Assembly: GCA_026214975.1 (NCBI GenBank)
Contig: JAOBSW010000571.1
Location: 62,001-126,000 of the forward strand
From: Gentiana macrophylla
Lineage: Eukaryota; Streptophyta; Magnoliopsida; Gentianales; Gentianaceae
Reading direction: 5' to 3'
DNA length: 64,000 nt
Of the stretch, positions 45,808-57,834 are shown one piece after another. The position numbers and the translations under genes are program-made. The notes under the pieces are model-generated. The model searched no databases. It was not told the origin of the DNA and saw only the letters and a list, made by a program, of their open reading frames with translations. Within the stretch, counting starts at the first letter, position 1. Each line of letters starts with the position of its first letter.

Positions 45808-47777
45808 TGTTAGAAATCAACGCGGTAACGCAACTAAAATTAAAATTTGATTTCTTTTCCAAGATCGACTTCATTTAAGAATAAAGATAATAAAAAAAAA
45901 AGTAGACTATGAAATACCTTGGATGATCTAAAATAGATCATCTTTTGTCTCTGGTTGTATTTTTTGCACGGTTCACCCAAGTGCTCGACCTCTACCGTTA
46001 ATCCACATTGAACAACCCGCCGGAATCCCATCATGGATTCGCTACTTAAAACTCTGATTCTGCAGACCGATATTTTTCTCTCTCAAAACTCTCTTTAGGA
46101 AGCTCTCCATTTTCTAGTAAATTAGAATTTTTCTAATTGTGATCATACAAAAGATTTTGACACCCACTACATATATATAGTGGAGGTGGTGCCACTTATG
46201 GTCCCAAACTGATTGGGAGAAACTTTTTGCGTGGAGTGGAGAGAGAAGAAAACATTTTACTAAGTAAAATAAGGAAAATATCTTTGATTAATTTATCTCA
46301 TTATTATCTAATATCTTATATTAAATATTTTCCAAGATATATATCATTAATATCTAATATGAATATATCTTTAATGTATTATCATAAATCAATTTACATG
46401 TGTATGCAAATCAATACTCATTAATATCTAATATTAATATATGATAATACTATTAATTAATTTGTACAATCTAAATGTATCTTAATACACTCAAATTTTT
46501 GCCCCATATGCCACAATATTGGCATCCAAAATATTCTTAATTAATTAATATAATATTATGACTAATCAATTTTCAAAATCCATGTGTATCATATACATAT
46601 AATAATTTCGACCTATACATCAATTATGTATATTTAATTAATCAATATAATTAATATCTTGTATTTAATTTATTCATAATAAATAAATACCAACATATTA
46701 ATTCACTACTATAACACTTTGTATTCGAGATAAACTTTCCTTATTTGGTTATCACTATAACCGCATTTTAATCCGCTAGAAGTTTTTATGTTTGTGACCC
46801 GACAGGCTTTCGAATATGTTGGCGAGTAGGCACAAAGTGCATTTTACTAAAATACCCTCCATACCTAACGATCATGGATAGCGCGTCAAAGAACACGCCA
46901 TGACCCCAATAATCGGAAGAGTCAAATACAATGACTACTACCTTTCATGTGAAACAATTACAGTGTAAATTGAATCCTATCTTCATTACAATATCCATAC
47001 GGTCGTGATCTCGAGTGTTAATACATTAACGACGGTATTTTATAATCTGGATATCATGCTTCTCTCGAAATAACTCACTTACTCCCACTTTGGAAAGATT
47101 TAAGAGAGCTAGACATTCCTTATAAGAAGGCCTTTCGGATATTTACTCATATTCATAGGATACGCGATTTCTGGACGAGCAACATGAATCCTACGCATGC
47201 TTCAGTATCACATCCAATCACTATCGCATGATCGCCCATGGCTAGGGGAACCTCAATAGTTTCAAAGTATGACAATCCACGCCGCGTGATGCCACGAAGA
47301 CTCGGCCCTCAGGATAATTACACAACCGCCACATAGTGCGACACTTAATAAAGTAAGTGGGTCAGTCTGACATACGCATTCTCTAATACACGTCCACGTA
47401 CAGTCCAAGTGTCTCTACACTTTGATAGATGAGATCTATCCCTATCTTTAATAAGATAGAATATATATAATACGTGCTAGTCTAATCGTACTATTAATGT
47501 CCTATTTGATAGTACATACGACTAGAGACATTTACGTATCAAACCTTTAAAAGTGAGTCGAGATCTCATCAATCATGATCACTATTATGATTTCTCTTTC
47601 ACAGTTTGACACTAAGGATGTTATAATATATACAATATCATAATTGGTCCATTAAACGAACAAATATATAATAAAAGAAAAGTCATTTATTATATGTATA
47701 AACACAAAGAAATAGTAGGAATGATCCGATCCGGTCGGATCCGGTCACACTGATTGGGTTTAGACACTATTTCAACA
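45808..47777 (-). mobile_element. LTR, family 1, copy 3
   Basis: 1,970 bp from TGTTAGAAATCAACGCGG to GACACTATTTCAACA, collinear with 16745-18740. The flanking 5-mers differ (CTACA, CCTAA), so either the duplication has decayed or one side is still attached to internal or rearranged sequence. Confidence 0.75.
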
Positions 47778-48804
47778 CCTAAGTGTTTCACTCGTTAAGT
47801 AAATAACCGCAATGTGTTAAAAGAGCACTACGATCGACTCACAGTCGATTTGGATGTATGGTTGGTTATTACCTCTCGTCGCTCCCAAGACAATGTATTA
47901 CAAAAGTACCGTGACCCTACATGTCACATGGGGATGTGCCAGTCGTATTACCTAAAGTTGCAACATGAACATGACATGAATACGTAAGATAACACATGAC
48001 AAGACAAGATTAAGATTATGCTAAGTCAGTAAGGGACATTAACATGATAGGTAGGAAACAATAATGCAACAGTTAGTGGATAAATAAAGTATGGGTCAAT
48101 AGACAGCTTGCGTAAGTTTGATCAGCAGGCTAATTATAGTAATTAATGTAACGAACAAGTACGTGCAAGATGAACTGAATATAGTTAATAGGCACATGTT
48201 TCTATACATGTTTTAAAGTTGGTTTCCAAGTGGTTTTCCTTATATGTCAAGTTTGGATTTAAAATGGATGTTCTTATGTTTCAAGTTACGTATTAAAAGT
48301 AGTTCTCTTAAATGCTTCAAGTAATGGCTTTCAAGTTGTTTTGTCAAGTGGATGAAGTAGATTCATGTCATGTCTCCCGCCATCCGACAAGCATGAATCT
48401 CTCTTTTGATTTTCTTTCTCCTTACTAAGCATACAACTGGTGTTCACTCCTTTTATTTAGAATAAGAAGAAATGCAGTTAACAACGAGTTAGATAATGAG
48501 CATGCAGAGCAATCTTAGGAAAGAAACCATGAAGTTCGTTGAGTTCCGTGGTTTCCTCTTTCGCACAAGTTGGTTGTAATAAATGTTAGTCGTTGTTTAT
48601 ATTTTGGTTTGACGGTAGTTGTAATTCGTTGAGTTTGTTAATGGAAAGTATTAAGTGTTAGCTTCCCAAGTCCCTTGATTGTTTATTTCCACGTTTCCTG
48701 ATACGATATGAGGCTTACGTGGGATTTATGGTTACTTTAAATGTCACCTGTCGAATGTTTCTTTTTCGGATATTGACTCGATATCCGAGACAAGGACGTT
48801 ACAC
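47778..48804 (-). mobile_element. Possible gypsy-type LTR fragment
   Basis: Read on the minus strand from 48,804 it begins TGTAACGTCCTTGTCTCGGA, a start common in plant Ty3/gypsy LTRs. No coding domains and no partner LTR in the window. 48,805-49,150 is unremarkable AT-rich DNA. Confidence 0.35.
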
Positions 48805-49151
48805 AATGCCAATTGAATAACTTTTTAATAAGAAAATAGTAAACACTCGATTTCCAAGTTTTTTTAGTTTTCAGTTGTGTATTTATATTTGCTCAAAAAA
48901 AAAGTTTTGTATTTATATTACTCTTAATAAAGCCTTTCTATGGATTAAACAATTAATGCTCTTGTGATAGAAACCAATGGTTCTTTCATATGTTTACATT
49001 GATATATAAACATAGTCTCATACATAAATCACTTATGTAACATATATCTTACGAGTAATAATTGATAATTTTGAGGAAATTTTCGTTCTAGGGCATATTG
49101 AAAACTTCTACATTTTTATTTTAGTTAATCATAAATTCCAAGAGAGTTATA

Positions 49152-49426
49152 CTCCCTCTATCCCAATTTGTTTGAGACAGTTTAGAACTTACACTATTTA
49201 AGAAAATATCATTTAATAGGTTGTTTAGTCATTTAAAATATGTCAGATTTCCATTTTTGTCCTTTTAAACAATGCCATCTAAAGTAAAGACACGGAAGTA
49301 AAGACATGGGAAGTAGGGACAACTTAGGTCGTTTAATGGTTAACTTTTTCTCTAAAGGTGGAATTGAGATTTATTTTGGGACAACCAAAAATGGAATAAG
49401 TCTCAAACATATTGGGACGGAAGGAG
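49152..49426. mobile_element. Stowaway-like MITE
   Basis: 275 bp, CTCCCTCTATCCCAATTTGT to CATATTGGGACGGAAGGAG, with TA at both flanks (49150-49151, 49427-49428). The inverted repeats extend inward (TTTGAGAC / GTCTCAAA). Confidence 0.85.
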
Positions 49427-49639
49427 TAACAAGTAGCGAATAAGACGACACAAAAGGCAAATTGTTCAAAGAAATTTTAGGGTTAAGACACACGTGCTAG
49501 AATTAAAGATTCATAACTGTAAAAATGGAACAGTCAGTTACATGTGTAGCTGCATAGATATGAATTTGAAATAGATGTAAGAAAACTAATAATGTCAATA
49601 ACACAGACAAAACGTTCTTTGGGGTGAGACCCTTGCTCT

Positions 49640-49945
49640 ATATCATTCTTTGACCGTGGCAACAGTTGCTTATGGATGTCACCAATGTATTTTTGAAGGA
49701 GATTGTTTGCTTTTGATTCAACCGCTCAGATCACCTAAAGAGTATATGTCTGAACTCGGATGAATTCTAAAGGCTTGTGAAGAAATTTTTCCGCTATTTA
49801 GTACTATCTCCTTTCGTTTGTCAAAAATCTGGAAACGAGCCAACTCACCTTTTAGCTCGAAAAGGCATGTCTTTGCACTTCTTTAAGGACTCAACCCTCC
49901 TTCCGATGTAATTGATGTTTGCACTCTTGATAGCGCATAATAAAA
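49640..49945 (+). pseudogene. LINE RNase H-like domain fragment
   Basis: FEGDCLLLIQPLRSPKEYMS then ILKACEEIF and SKIWKRANSPFSS resemble the RNase H-like domain of plant non-LTR polyproteins, with one internal stop and a missing N-terminal part. AATAAAATTT near 49,940 may mark its 3' end. Confidence 0.55.
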
Positions 49946-49949
49946 TTTC

Positions 49950-50095
49950 TTGTTTCTAAAAGAAAAGGAACTGAGGCATCCTTTTACTGATACGAAATAT
50001 ACACACGCACACACACTTTCGTCCCCATAGAGACTAGAACCCAGAACCTTCCGGTTAAGTGCCACTGTAATAACCACTGGACCAATACCTTGTTG
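49950..50095 (-). mobile_element. tRNA-derived SINE
   Basis: Minus strand: A box TGGTCCAGTGGTTA (50071-50084) and B box GGTTCTAGTCTC (50030-50041), at the spacing expected of a pol III promoter. A 96-codon ORF across it is a shadow. Confidence 0.65.
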
Positions 50096-50579
50096 GCAAA
50101 TTGAGGGATCCAAGGCACCAGAAAAGGAAAAAAAAACAAAAACGAAAACAAATTGAAGTGTTAAATTAAACATTCGTATCTATTTTTTGATTTCATTTTT
50201 ATCTCATGTGGCTCTATCTTGTAATAAATACCTATTAAACACTTGCATCAGATACTTTTAACGAATTCTCTATTATACAATTTTAAATACACATTTTGCT
50301 AGTTTATAGAATTTCTATCCAATATGAAACTTTATATACACATTTTGTTAGTTTACAGAACTTCTATCCCGTATGAAATGCATCAGTTTCTCCATTTAAC
50401 ATAATACGGTAGATAAAAAGGAAAATTAACAGAATCATGATTAATAAATTTGCAAAATCTGTATATTACAATAAAAAAAATAGAGAATTTACTACAGTGA
50501 TATTTTTAATGAATTTGTATAAGTTGAGATATCTAAAATACAGTTTTTAAGGGATTTACACTATCTACTGCAAGTGCTC

Positions 50580-51246
50580 TTACTCGGTGGTCAAATCATC
50601 CCCATCTTTCCTGAACTAAATCATTGCTTTCGTAAATACATAGCCGTGTGAAATCATGCATTAATTAGCCAAATTAACACAACCTTTACAATAAAGAGAC
50701 AGTAATTTAATCACAAAAACCTTTAAATCTAAACCATTCAAATCATAGTCTTAATACATTATTTTAAAGTTAACTCTGAAGTACTAATGACACTCTTTTG
50801 GAGCTTTGAAGAAAGAAAAGTAGTAAAAGTGTTGGCTACCCACAATTTGGTCAACTCTTTTACACCTCTACCAGCAAGACATTGTCATGATAAAATGTTT
50901 AAACATATTCAGTAAACAGTGAAACGATTTCCTTTCAAGTTGCGCACTAAATCTCTCACATCTTCCCAAAAGACAAGGGGTCTTTACACGCTCGCTACTC
51001 TTTCATTTCAATCAATCCAAACTAAAAACAACACGAAATACAACGCATCTACTGCTTTATTCGACATAAAACTCGATAAAATTAAATAACATATTAACTA
51101 GCGTTATTCACTGAATAATAATAAGTAAAAATATATTCATGTTCGATCAAATAGACCTTGAACTATTGAAAATGCGAGGAATTCAAAGTTTTATAATAGA
51201 TTACTATATGCTGTCAATTTAAAAAACAAAATTGTACTCTAACATG
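50580..51246. other. 3' flank of F-box copy 1 (duplicated)
   Basis: Parallels 53,650-54,169, for example CGGTGGTCAAATCATC and AAATACATAGCCGTGTGAAA in both. Shows tandem segmental duplication of the F-box genes. 50,100-50,580 is AT-rich with no gene. Confidence 0.65.
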
Positions 51247-52175
51247 CTATGTGTGCCTGTAATTAGAGCCAGCTCTCAACACCACCTCCTCGCCATCTTC
51301 CTCAATGGACATATTGGGTTCGCAGTTATTTAGAGAAGCCAAACTCATATGATGAGACAAAAACAATACATTTTTACAATACCTTTTTTTTTTTTCAGGA
51401 AATCTCTTCACCGTTCCCTCTGAAGGTCGCAAACAACAAGTCTTCTTTTTGACAGAAAAGCGAGCTTTCTATCCATAACCACGATTTCATTATAAGGAAA
51501 ACCTCTTATTTTTAAGTCATACTCAGAGGCCGTCCACAACTTTTGTTCATGATCTTCCAATCTCCAAATACTGATTTTGTTTGGACCAATCAGGAGGAAA
51601 GATAGGATGCCATCATTATCAATATTTAGCAGAATGGTTTTGTGTTGATCATTGCATTTCGCATTGAAAGGGACAGGACAAGGTATGACCCTGAACACTT
51701 CGTTTACAATATCGAACTCCATGATATCATTATTATGACAACTAAATTCGTTGTCATCTTGTTCAGGTTTAAGCAACCAATAAAGGTAATTATTGAACAA
51801 TAAAGGTCTTGCATCCTCCACCTTAATTCTATTCCTAAATGGATAACTAATTGATTTCATGGATGGATTGGGACCAAATTTAAGCACTTTGTACTGAAAT
51901 CTTTTTGTCGGTAAACGCGGGCTGACTGAACAGTCAAATATCATTAAAAGAGAGCAATACTCTTTCAACAAAGGATGAAAATATACTCCATAAATGTTAC
52001 TAAAACTAAGATAGTCGAAAAGAGTTATCGTGACATATTCATGACTAGGCCTTACAGGGTTTAGAATATAGAAATTTGTTTTCAACCCTTTATGTTGTTC
52101 AATGACAACTAAGCCACCATGAGAAAATAGAGGACGGTCAAAGTCATCAATCTTTCCGGAATAGAGGGGTAACAT
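51247..52175 (-). pseudogene. F-box/FBA protein copy 1, truncated and frameshifted
   Basis: Collinear with copy 2 from LPLYSGKIDDF onwards: GGLVVIEQHKG, FYILNPVRPSHEYVTI, YGVYFHPLLKEYCSL, NYLYWLLKPEQDDNEF, NKISIWRLEDHEQKLW. These are the F-box-associated repeats of plant SCF substrate receptors. The F-box and the next roughly 80 residues are missing; homology to copy 2 stops sharply near 52,170. A 1-bp deletion near 51,425 shifts the frame, and the C-terminal part (FPEKKKRYCKNVLFLSHH) continues in another frame. Without an F-box it could not join SKP1. Confidence 0.8.
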
Positions 52176-53084
52176 TAAATTTAAAAAGTAAACATGCCTT
52201 CTAATCTACTACCCAGCAATGCATGATTAATGTTGAAAACATCATCTACTCCTGATATTCATTGCATTCTTTGGAATCTGCGAAATTCAAAGGTAATATA
52301 TATTAAGATAAAAGTGGCAGTGAAAAATATAAAATCATAGAGGCAAGCAACTAAATACATAAAGGAATCAAACCACAAATAAAAAGAGACTTGCATGCTC
52401 TTGATCAATGCAAGTTCTCTTTCCCGCACCCTTTTTAGCTGGAATAGCACAGTTCATGCACATTCTCTTTCAGTTTATGCAATTCCTCCACCATTCATGA
52501 CCATGTGTATTTAATCCCGAGTAGTGATAATGTCACAACAAATATGCACAACAAAATGCCACAACACACTTTTGGACAATTGATTATGAGATGAGACCTA
52601 TTGATTCAAATGAGTCCTAAAAACATTAATAGTGGAAAAAGTTGTTGTGGCAGTTGTGCACATTTGTTGTGGCATAATCATTTCTCTTTAATCCCATGAA
52701 GTTTGTGTATCCTAGGGAAAAATGGATTTTCAGTCCGGTAACTTTTCCATTTTTCGATTTTAGTCCGTTTTTTACTCCGGTGGGAATTTTGGTCCGTTAT
52801 TTTTTAAAAACTCGGAATTTCAGTCCTTTCTAGCCGGAATGCTGATTTGGCATATTAATCCGGTGAGAGCTGATGATGTGGCTGCCAATTCATTAATTAC
52901 GTGACATTTTATTTTTTTTTAAGTTGGGGTTATTGGATTTTTAGTCCTATGACTTCCGTTTTGAATAAATAGTTTTTTTGCTTGTAGTAGATTTTGACCC
53001 TATAACTTTCTCTTTCCTGGATTTTTAGTCCTTTAAAGCTACACCGTGTATCTCACTGGTTTTGAACTATTTTATATATATTGT
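52176..53084. other. Non-coding region with a TE-like motif array
   Basis: From about 52,715 phrases such as GGATTTTCAGTCCGGTAAC, TTTTAGTCCG, TTTCAGTCC and GGATTTTTAGTCC recur, typical of non-autonomous DNA elements. Ends were not resolved. Confidence 0.4.
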
Positions 53085-53325
53085 TGACGACCACAACAAA
53101 TTATTTGTATTTTAAAGGTTAATGTCTTGTTTTTTTGGTTATTTTGAAAGAATATTAATTTTGGTGTTTTGTAATCTAGACAAAGAATTATAATGGTACA
53201 ATCACCGTATATTATTTATCAAAATATATTAACATTTTCTTCACGCATTGATTTTCTTTCATGAATGTTGAGCTTGTTTAATGAATCGAGAAGCAGGAAT
53301 GGATTTTAATTTATCTCATTAAATT
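53085..53325 (+). repeat. Dispersed direct repeat, copy 1 (partner at 60,060-60,310)
   Basis: Shares long stretches with the partner, for example GACCACAACAAATTATTTGT (GATCACAACAAATTATTTGT there) and GAATGTTGAGCTTGTTTAAT. Its orientation relative to the nearest F-box genes differs, so it is a separate repeat and not their flank. Confidence 0.65.
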
Positions 53326-53452
53326 AAACGAGTTACAATTACGGTCAAATACGTGTTTATCGATAATTGGTCAATATCTGCCATTTAGGTACATCATCCG
53401 AAGACCGACTCAAGAACAACATAAAAATAGCTCAATATCTGGTTCATATAAG

Positions 53453-53614
53453 CTTGGCGGACACAAGATCCCGTGTGAGAGGGCGATACTATGGACGAAT
53501 GTAAATTTTAAAGGGGAGGGGGTGCAAAAAAATACACAACATACATAATAGTGTTTTTTCCGGATCCGAGGGAGGGCGATTGCCCCCACTAACACCTATC
53601 TACATCCGCCCCTG
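53453..53614 (-). mobile_element. hAT-like MITE, third member of the CAGGGGCGGAT family
   Basis: 162 bp, ending CATCCGCCCCTG (reverse complement of the start at 961 and 25391) and beginning CTTGGCGGACACAAG. Perfect 8-bp duplication CATATAAG (53445-53452, 53615-53622). Confidence 0.8.
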
Positions 53615-53639
53615 CATATAAGGATCATTTAAGGCTCAA

Positions 53640-54169
53640 TTCAAGCTCGGTGGTCAAATCATCACCATCTTTCCTATACTAAATCATTGCTTTCGTAAAT
53701 ACATAGCCGTGTGAAATCATGCATTAATTAGCCAAATTAATACAACCTTTACAATAAAGAGAGTAATTTAATCACAAAAACCTTTAAATCTAAACCATTC
53801 AAATCATTGTCTTAATACATTATTTTAAAGTTAACTATAAAGTACTTTACAATAAAGAGACAGTAATTTAATCATAAAACTCAAAAGACACGAAATACAA
53901 CGCATCTACTGCTTTATTCAACATAAAACTCGATAAAATTCAAATAACATATTAACTAGCGTTATTATTCACCGAATAACAATAAGTAAAAACATATTCA
54001 TGTTCGATCAAATAGACCTTGAACTACCGAAAATGCGAGGAATTCAAACGTTTATAATAGATTACTATATGCTCATCACATGGACAGATCACTGGCTGTC
54101 AATTTAAAAAACAAAATTGTACTCTAACATGCTATGCGTGCCCGTTTGAAAGACCTTGACCTTGACCTT
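53640..54169. other. 3' flank of F-box copy 2 (duplicated)
   Basis: Counterpart of 50,580-51,246, with small internal rearrangements (ACAATAAAGAGA occurs twice). No gene. Confidence 0.6.
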
Positions 54170-55494
54170 CTATAATACCGGGCGTAAGGGGATCCTGTAA
54201 TTAGAGCCAGCTCTCAACACCACCTCCTCGCCATCTTCCTCAACGGACATATTGGGTTCGCACTTATTTAGAGAAGCCAAACTCATATGATGAGACAAAA
54301 ACAATACATTTTTACAATACCTTTTTTTTTTTTCAGGAAATATGTTCACCGTTCCCTCTGTAAGATCGCAAACAACAAGTCTTCTTTCTGACAGAAAAGC
54401 GAGCTTTCTATCCACAACCGCAATATCATTATAAGGTAACCTTCTTTTATTAAAGTTATAAGGAAAACATCTTTTATTTAAGTTATAAGGAAAACCTCTT
54501 ATTTTTAAGTCATACTCAGAGGCCGTCCACAACTGTTGTTCATGATCTTCCAGTCTCCAAATACTGATTTTGTTTGGACCAATCAAGAGGAAAGATAGGA
54601 TGCCATCAATATTTAGCAGATTGGTTTGGTGTTGATCATTGCATTCCGTATTGAAAGGGACGGGACAAGGTATGACCATGAACACTTCGTTTACAATATC
54701 GAACTCCATGATATCATTATTATGACAACTAAATTCGTTGTCATCTTGTTCAGGTTCAAGCAACCAATAAAGGTAATTATTGAACAATAAAGGTGTTGCA
54801 TCCTCCACCTTAATTCTATTCCTAAACGGATAACTAATTGATTTCATGGATGGATTGGGACCAAATTTAAGCACTTTGTACTGAAATCTTTTGTCGGTAA
54901 ACGCGGGCTGACGGAACAGTCAAATATCATTAAAAGAGAGCAATACTCTTTCAACAAAGGATGAAAATATACTCCATAAATATTACTAAAACTAAGATAG
55001 TCGGAAAAAGTTATTGTCACATATTCATGACTAGGCCTTGCAGGGTTTAGAATAAAGAAAGTTGCTTTCCACCCTTTATATTGTTCAATGACAACTAAGC
55101 CACCATGAGAAAATAGAGGACGGTTAAAGTCATCAATCTTTCCGGGATAAAGAGGTAACCTATGAACTGTTAACATGGTTGTTCGTGCAAGTTCCCACCA
55201 TTGATCGGTTGTTCGTGCAAGTTCCCACCACTTATCGAGTGTAAAGAATTCAAATAGCCGAGAAGGCGTCAAGTTTGAAACAAGAATAGTTGGAAAGCTG
55301 TTTTTGAATTGTGAGTCCACAAAATCACAAGACAGTGTTAAATCTCTCAAACTTCTGCAAACAAGCCTAAATCTCACGACACTTTTAACGGGAAGGAAGC
55401 TGAGAATAATTATGATTATTTCATCAGGAAAAAATAATTCCATTCCTTCGGTTTTGAACATTTGGTTGGTTACTTTTCCGCTTTGTAATCCCAA
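54170..55494 (-). pseudogene. F-box/FBA protein copy 2, full length but for one frameshift
   Basis: Begins MGLQSGKVTNQ; the F-box is at residues about 20-65 (FFPDEIIIIILSFLPVKSVV then RFRLVCRSLRDL). FBA-type repeats follow, as in CPR1-like and At3g06240-like plant F-box proteins, which present substrates to SCF ubiquitin ligases. A single-base change in a T-run (4 Ts at 54889-54892; copy 1 has 5) shifts the frame after SVSPRLPTK; the rest continues in the next frame to a stop at 54170. It could be a real lesion or an assembly error in a homopolymer. Two internal expansions are specific to this copy: WWELARTTDQWWELARTT, and a triple FPYN repeat near 54,440-54,500. A likely 5' UTR exon lies upstream. 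Confidence 0.8.
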
Positions 55495-55660
55495 TATTTA
55501 CTCGATCAGACCTTAGTATATCGGAGATGAATACAGAGACTTACTAGCGTTAGAGAAACCAGGCAGCCGGCAATGACTCCTCTCCGATCTTCAATGCAAA
55601 TCCGCTTGAACGTCAATTTCTGTGGGATGACAGACGGCAGAGACGACTTTATTATAGGGC
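55495..55660 (-). other. Probable 5' UTR exon and intron donor of F-box copy 2
   Basis: Minus strand: C-rich, non-AT sequence (CATCCCACAGAAATTGACG, GATCGGAGAGGAGTCATTG) followed by CTAGTAAGTCTC, a good splice donor, before the F-box ATG. This suggests a leader intron. Confidence 0.35.
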
Positions 55661-55982
55661 TTTTTATTTTTTGATTAAAAGAGGGTTCTTTATTTTATTT
55701 TATAGATAAATAGATTTTTTTTTTTGGTTAATTTATAAACAGAAAGGTGTATTTATCCCCAAACCCTGTGTCTCTCTAATTTTATTTTTTTTAAATTTGT
55801 TTTGTTCATACTGTAACTAACAAAGCAAAAAAATCACATCCCTTCCAATTTTTTACCCTTCTCCAACGTCGGTTATTTTCTCCTACCCTCATTAAAATAA
55901 AATATAAATCATTCAACAATTCAATTATTTGTATGATTATATAAGTAATCTAATAGATTTATACATTTGGTATCTCCCATTA

Positions 55983-56073
<91 letters not shown>

Positions 56074-56460
56074 CGTGTCAATTTTTTTTTAATGTATTTA
56101 TGTTTTTGTGTACGTCTTAATAGTATACACGTATATTTTTCCATCATATAAAATAAAACATTCATTCCTACCTTATTATTCATAAAATTATTTAGTACAT
56201 TAAATGATACTTAAAAAGACTTCTACTCAAAAAGAATTATTATCATAATCTTTTGCTAAATAATATACATTAAAACACGCTGAATTGACATTCTTTTATC
56301 TCATTAATATTATTTGGATGTTGATTCAAAAAAAAAAGTGGTTATTAGTTATAAGGCCGTCGTTAGAGACTTAATGATCATTTAGGACACTCCAAAAACT
56401 TATTATGTTATAAGGACAATCTAATTTCTTTTTTTTAATTTGTACACACTTTTTAAACGA
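55661..56460. other. AT-rich non-coding region with (TA)n at 55,987-56,070
   Basis: Contains about 42 TA units and T-rich flanks. No gene seen. Confidence 0.6.
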
Positions 56461-57480
56461 GAACCAATACTCAATTGAAGAGGAGGATTCTGGAGCAGAG
56501 GTTGAAGACGCCAACTTATCATAGTTGTCTGGCTAATGAAAAATCAAGTCAGTGGGTAACCAAGAGGATCAAAAAACGGTCACTGATTTTTAAGGAGCTC
56601 TGTAAATCTATAGGATCCCATTTGAGGCATTTGAGACAATAATCTGATTCAGTTGCTTATCTTTTTTTGATCCCTATAAGGCAACGGCCAACAACCATGC
56701 TGTCCTATGATACATTTGTCATGATTTGTACCATCATTTTTCTTATCCTCGTGGCTGTTCGTCGTTGGCCTCGTAGGGATCAGAAAAAAGAAGCAATTGA
56801 AGCATACTACTGTCTCAAAAATTGTTTCCTGATCGTCTTTGTCACCCACCCGACGTTTGATCTTTTCTATTGTCTGGAAACTGGGATAAGTCGACGTCCC
56901 TCTTCAATGATTACTGGTTCCTCCATGAAATCGCTCTCGCTTGCAAGCTACGACATTCACCACCTTCCGCTTCTTGGAAGATGTTTGGACCTGCTGCTAG
57001 CCTGCTACTTGGTCTTTTTCCGACAAAAGATTTGGATCCAGATGTTTTCCTTTCCTCTGGCTCACCATTTTGGAAGGAGATTATCTTGTATCCCCAAGTG
57101 TGTTGCAGAGGTGGTGGTTTATATAAAGGCTCGTATTACTGTAATACACAAGCATGCAAATATTTCTTGTTATGCATGTGATATAATGAGGGTTACACAA
57201 GTAAAGATAAAAAGTGCACTACCTACTACAATAACAATGATAAAAAAAGCATAGTCTTTTCACACAATACACCCTATTCTGACCCAATATAAGTCAGAAT
57301 GTGGTTGATTATTCTGATTTAATATGAGTTAGAAATTAAGTATTTTTAGACCAAATACCGGTCAAAAAATTCTATTTCATACATTTTGATTCAATTTCGG
57401 ACATATTAAATTGGAAAAAAATCATGTGTTAAAATATTTTTGTTTTATGAAAAGGTATTCATAAAATCACAACCCCAGCT
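56461..57480. other. Region of unknown content, with a 195-codon ORF
   Basis: An open frame on the plus strand (56,667-57,254) and an overlapping 103-codon frame have slightly higher GC than the surroundings but match no family I recognise. The first part is inside the foldback, so it is probably not a gene. 57,260-57,480 repeats GTCAGAAT / TGATTTAATATGAG phrases. Confidence 0.3.
56629..56819. repeat. Long imperfect foldback (about 50-bp stem)
   Basis: The left arm begins TTGAGACAATAATCTGATTC at 56,629 and runs through TTTTTTTGATCCCTATAAGG. The right arm (ending near 56,819) in reverse complement begins TTGAGACAGTAGTATGCTTC and runs through GATCCCTACGAGGCC. About 80% of stem positions match; the loop is about 80 nt. 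It could be a foldback MITE or a small-RNA precursor. Confidence 0.6.
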
Positions 57481-57491
57481 TGTATTTGATA

Positions 57492-57647
57492 GTTAATCTG
57501 GCGGGCCTATTAGTGCAGAGTGTGTTTTACTATGTGTGCAAGAGTTACCATCATCAAGAGATTGACATAAGTGCCCTCTATGATCATCTTGGTGGTCTGG
57601 GCTTATGCAGTGACATTGCGGACTTATGCAGTGACATTGATGTTTGA
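57492..57647 (+). pseudogene. C-terminal fragment of plant membrane-protein family, copy 1
   Basis: Encodes LLVQSVFYYVCKSYHHQEID then ISALYDHLGGLGL, matching the conserved end (VYFVCKSYHHE.IDKSALSDHL) of an uncharacterised plant multi-pass membrane protein family. It then runs into the minisatellite as CSDIADLCSDIDV and stops. Almost identical to the end of the longer copy at 58,085-58,701. Confidence 0.65.
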
Positions 57648-57720
57648 TGCAGGAACATTGATGAATTATGCAGTGACATTGATGTTTGATGCAGTGACAT
57701 TGATGTTTGATGCAGTCAAT
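57600..57720 (+). repeat. 21-bp minisatellite, array 1
   Basis: Degenerate copies of GACTTATGCAGTGACATTGA(T). Related scattered units continue at 57,835-57,970. Confidence 0.85.
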
Positions 57721-57834
57721 AGCTTTTCGATGTTTACTTACGGTCTCCTTTGTGTTTATATGCATTTTTACAAAGAAGTGTAAGCTCAAGAACTACCGAA
57801 GTAAGAATTATTTTTCTGATTTACATGCTACTTG

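Noticed and set aside
49950..50095. tRNA gene
   Set aside because: A and B boxes are present but no full cloverleaf or anticodon arm is evident; a tRNA-derived SINE fits better.
56667..57254. 195-codon plus-strand ORF
   Set aside because: Begins inside the foldback and matches no family I know; kept only as an unexplained stretch.
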